Assembly: GCA_029001845.1 (NCBI GenBank) | Contig: JAREWP010000063.1 | Location: 1 to 64,000, forward strand | Length of the DNA stretch: 64,000 nt | Direction: 5' to 3' | Source: Candidatus Magnetocorallium paracelense | GTDB taxonomy: Bacteria; Nitrospirota; Thermodesulfovibrionia; Thermodesulfovibrionales; Magnetobacteriaceae | Shown: positions 63,383 through 64,000 of the stretch, in pieces | Numbering within the stretch: position 1 is the first letter of the stretch | Layout: every line of letters starts with the position of its first letter | Made by a program: the position numbers and the translations under genes | The notes under the pieces: generated by a model | Told to the model about the DNA's origin: nothing | What the model saw: the letters and a program-made list of their open reading frames with translations, nothing else | Database searches by the model: none

Positions 63383-63514
63383 CAAAAACAGCAGTCAGCT
63401 CTCTGTTTTCAACGTTTTACATGAAAGTTTGCAAATCACTTTTAGGTGAGCGCTGTTTTTAACGTAACGCTTTGATTTTCCTAAGCTGACTGCTGATCGC
63501 TAATTGCTGTTTTA
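63383..63514. repeat. R1 palindromic repeat, copy 7
   Basis: CAAAAACAGCAGTCAGCTCT left arm, AGCTGACTGCTGATCGCTAA right arm, with a diverged core. It separates the kinase from the regulator gene and could reduce read-through. Confidence 0.75.
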
Positions 63515-63540
63515 GCTTAATTGATACCCCAAACACAAGG

Positions 63541-63645
63541 TTATGTAGGGGCAGACCTGCCTGTCTGCCCAGGCGGTGGCGATAGAGCAAACGCGCCGGA
63601 GTACCGACCGCGGCCGAGGCGAACACAGAGGTTCGCCCCTATGAA
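63541..63645. repeat. GGGGCAGAC/GTCTGCCC repeat (R4)
   Basis: TAGGGGCAGACCTGCCTGTC, GCCCAGGCGGTGGCGATAG and GAACACAGAGGTTCGCCCCTA: a GC-rich palindromic sequence distinct from the A/T-rich neighbours, with TAGGGGC and GCCCCTA as its inverted ends. Confidence 0.7.
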
Positions 63646-63659
63646 AATTGTTTATACTC

Positions 63660-64000
63660 TCATGCTTCGCAGTGACTTTCGTTAGTCTTTACTCCTTTGA
63701 AGTCTGCAATAACTTCCATACCGTCATTGCTGCGCAAAGTCCACTCTCCGTTTAACTGTTTTAAAAAAGTTTTAATAAGGTGTATGCCTAACGTTTTGGG
63801 CTTTTCCAATTCAACGTCATCAGGTATCCCGATTCCGTTATCTCTATATCGTAATCGAAACCTTTCATTGCCGGCTCTGTGTAATTGAATAGTGATTATA
63901 CCATTTTTGTCCTTTGGGAAAGCGTATTTTATGGAATTGGTAATAAGCTCATTAAGAATTAATCCAAGGGGTATTGCCGTATCGATCGTAAAATAGATTT
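63660..64000 (-). CDS. sensor histidine kinase, C-terminal ATPase domain (partial)
   Basis: At least 113 residues, 5' end beyond the window. IPLGLILNELITNSIKYAFP is the N-box of the HisKA_2/HWE-type kinases. The G1 box DNGIGIP follows, then LGIHLIKTFLKQLNGEWTLRS. The upstream sensor and phospho-acceptor histidine are not seen. Its position just upstream of the REC-GGDEF gene, on the same strand, suggests it phosphorylates that regulator, although the R1 copy between them may limit cotranscription. Confidence 0.9.
   Translation of the reverse strand, partial: IYFTIDTAIPLGLILNELITNSIKYAFPKDKNGIITIQLHRAGNERFRLRYRDNGIGIPDDVELEKPKTLGIHLIKTFLKQLNGEWTLRSNDGMEVIADFKGVKTNESHCEA

Overview
Taxon and style. 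The window reads as a chromosomal segment of a motile Gram-negative bacterium: flagellins, a type II secretion pseudopilin block, outer-membrane porin-like proteins, a lipoprotein and a Tat system are all present. The mix (many c-di-GMP proteins, large mosaic secreted proteins with caspase-like domains, extensive palindromic repeats) resembles uncultured Desulfobacterota/Nitrospirota-type genomes, but nothing here fixes the phylum and I do not assign one.

Layout. 1-9905: six tandem flagellin genes (the first cut by the window edge), all on +, separated by long spacers that carry conserved leader hairpins, repeat blocks and one highly structured leader RNA. 10048-16572 (- strand): oligoendopeptidase F, rfbC, and an orphan type II secretion block gspI-J-K-L-M. 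17492-30460 (+): a chemoreceptor with two CHASE3-like modules, then large secreted beta-propeller/ASH/NHL/caspase-like proteins and small exported proteins, with a broken HU gene and a hexapeptide transferase between. 30842-41691: a small membrane protein, a PAS-PAS-GGDEF-EAL protein (- strand), a giant fused glycogen branching enzyme, a GlgE-like GH13 enzyme, a beta-barrel protein and tatB-tatC. 41769-51579: a membrane ferredoxin with a cyclic-nucleotide domain (-), an antitoxin beside a frameshifted toxin, a 1462-residue mosaic protein with two DGR-like variable regions and a caspase-like domain, an integrase relic abutting tRNA-Arg(CCT), and a truncated ASH-CARDB relic. 51706-64000: a PAS-cyclase, an SdhB-like protein, a Cache-HAMP-GAF-GGDEF-EAL protein, a GNAT, a lipoprotein, a porin, a membrane cyclase, a REC-GGDEF regulator and the C-terminal end of a histidine kinase.

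How the parts fit. Two themes recur. The first is signalling: three GGDEF proteins (two with EAL), two class III nucleotide cyclases, one cyclic-nucleotide-binding redox protein, a chemoreceptor and a sensor kinase. The second is the cell surface: flagellins, T2SS parts and three giant exported proteins that share modules. The flagellin leaders hold a stem-loop at fixed distance from the Shine-Dalgarno, with a GGA loop in three of five, suggesting CsrA-type translational control. Repeats of at least three palindromic families (called R1, R2, R3 here) sit at gene ends throughout and have reshaped several genes. The findings I rate highest are the flagellin leader hairpins, the structured RNA before flagellin B, the active/inactive caspase-like pair, the DGR-like variable regions and the fused glgB.
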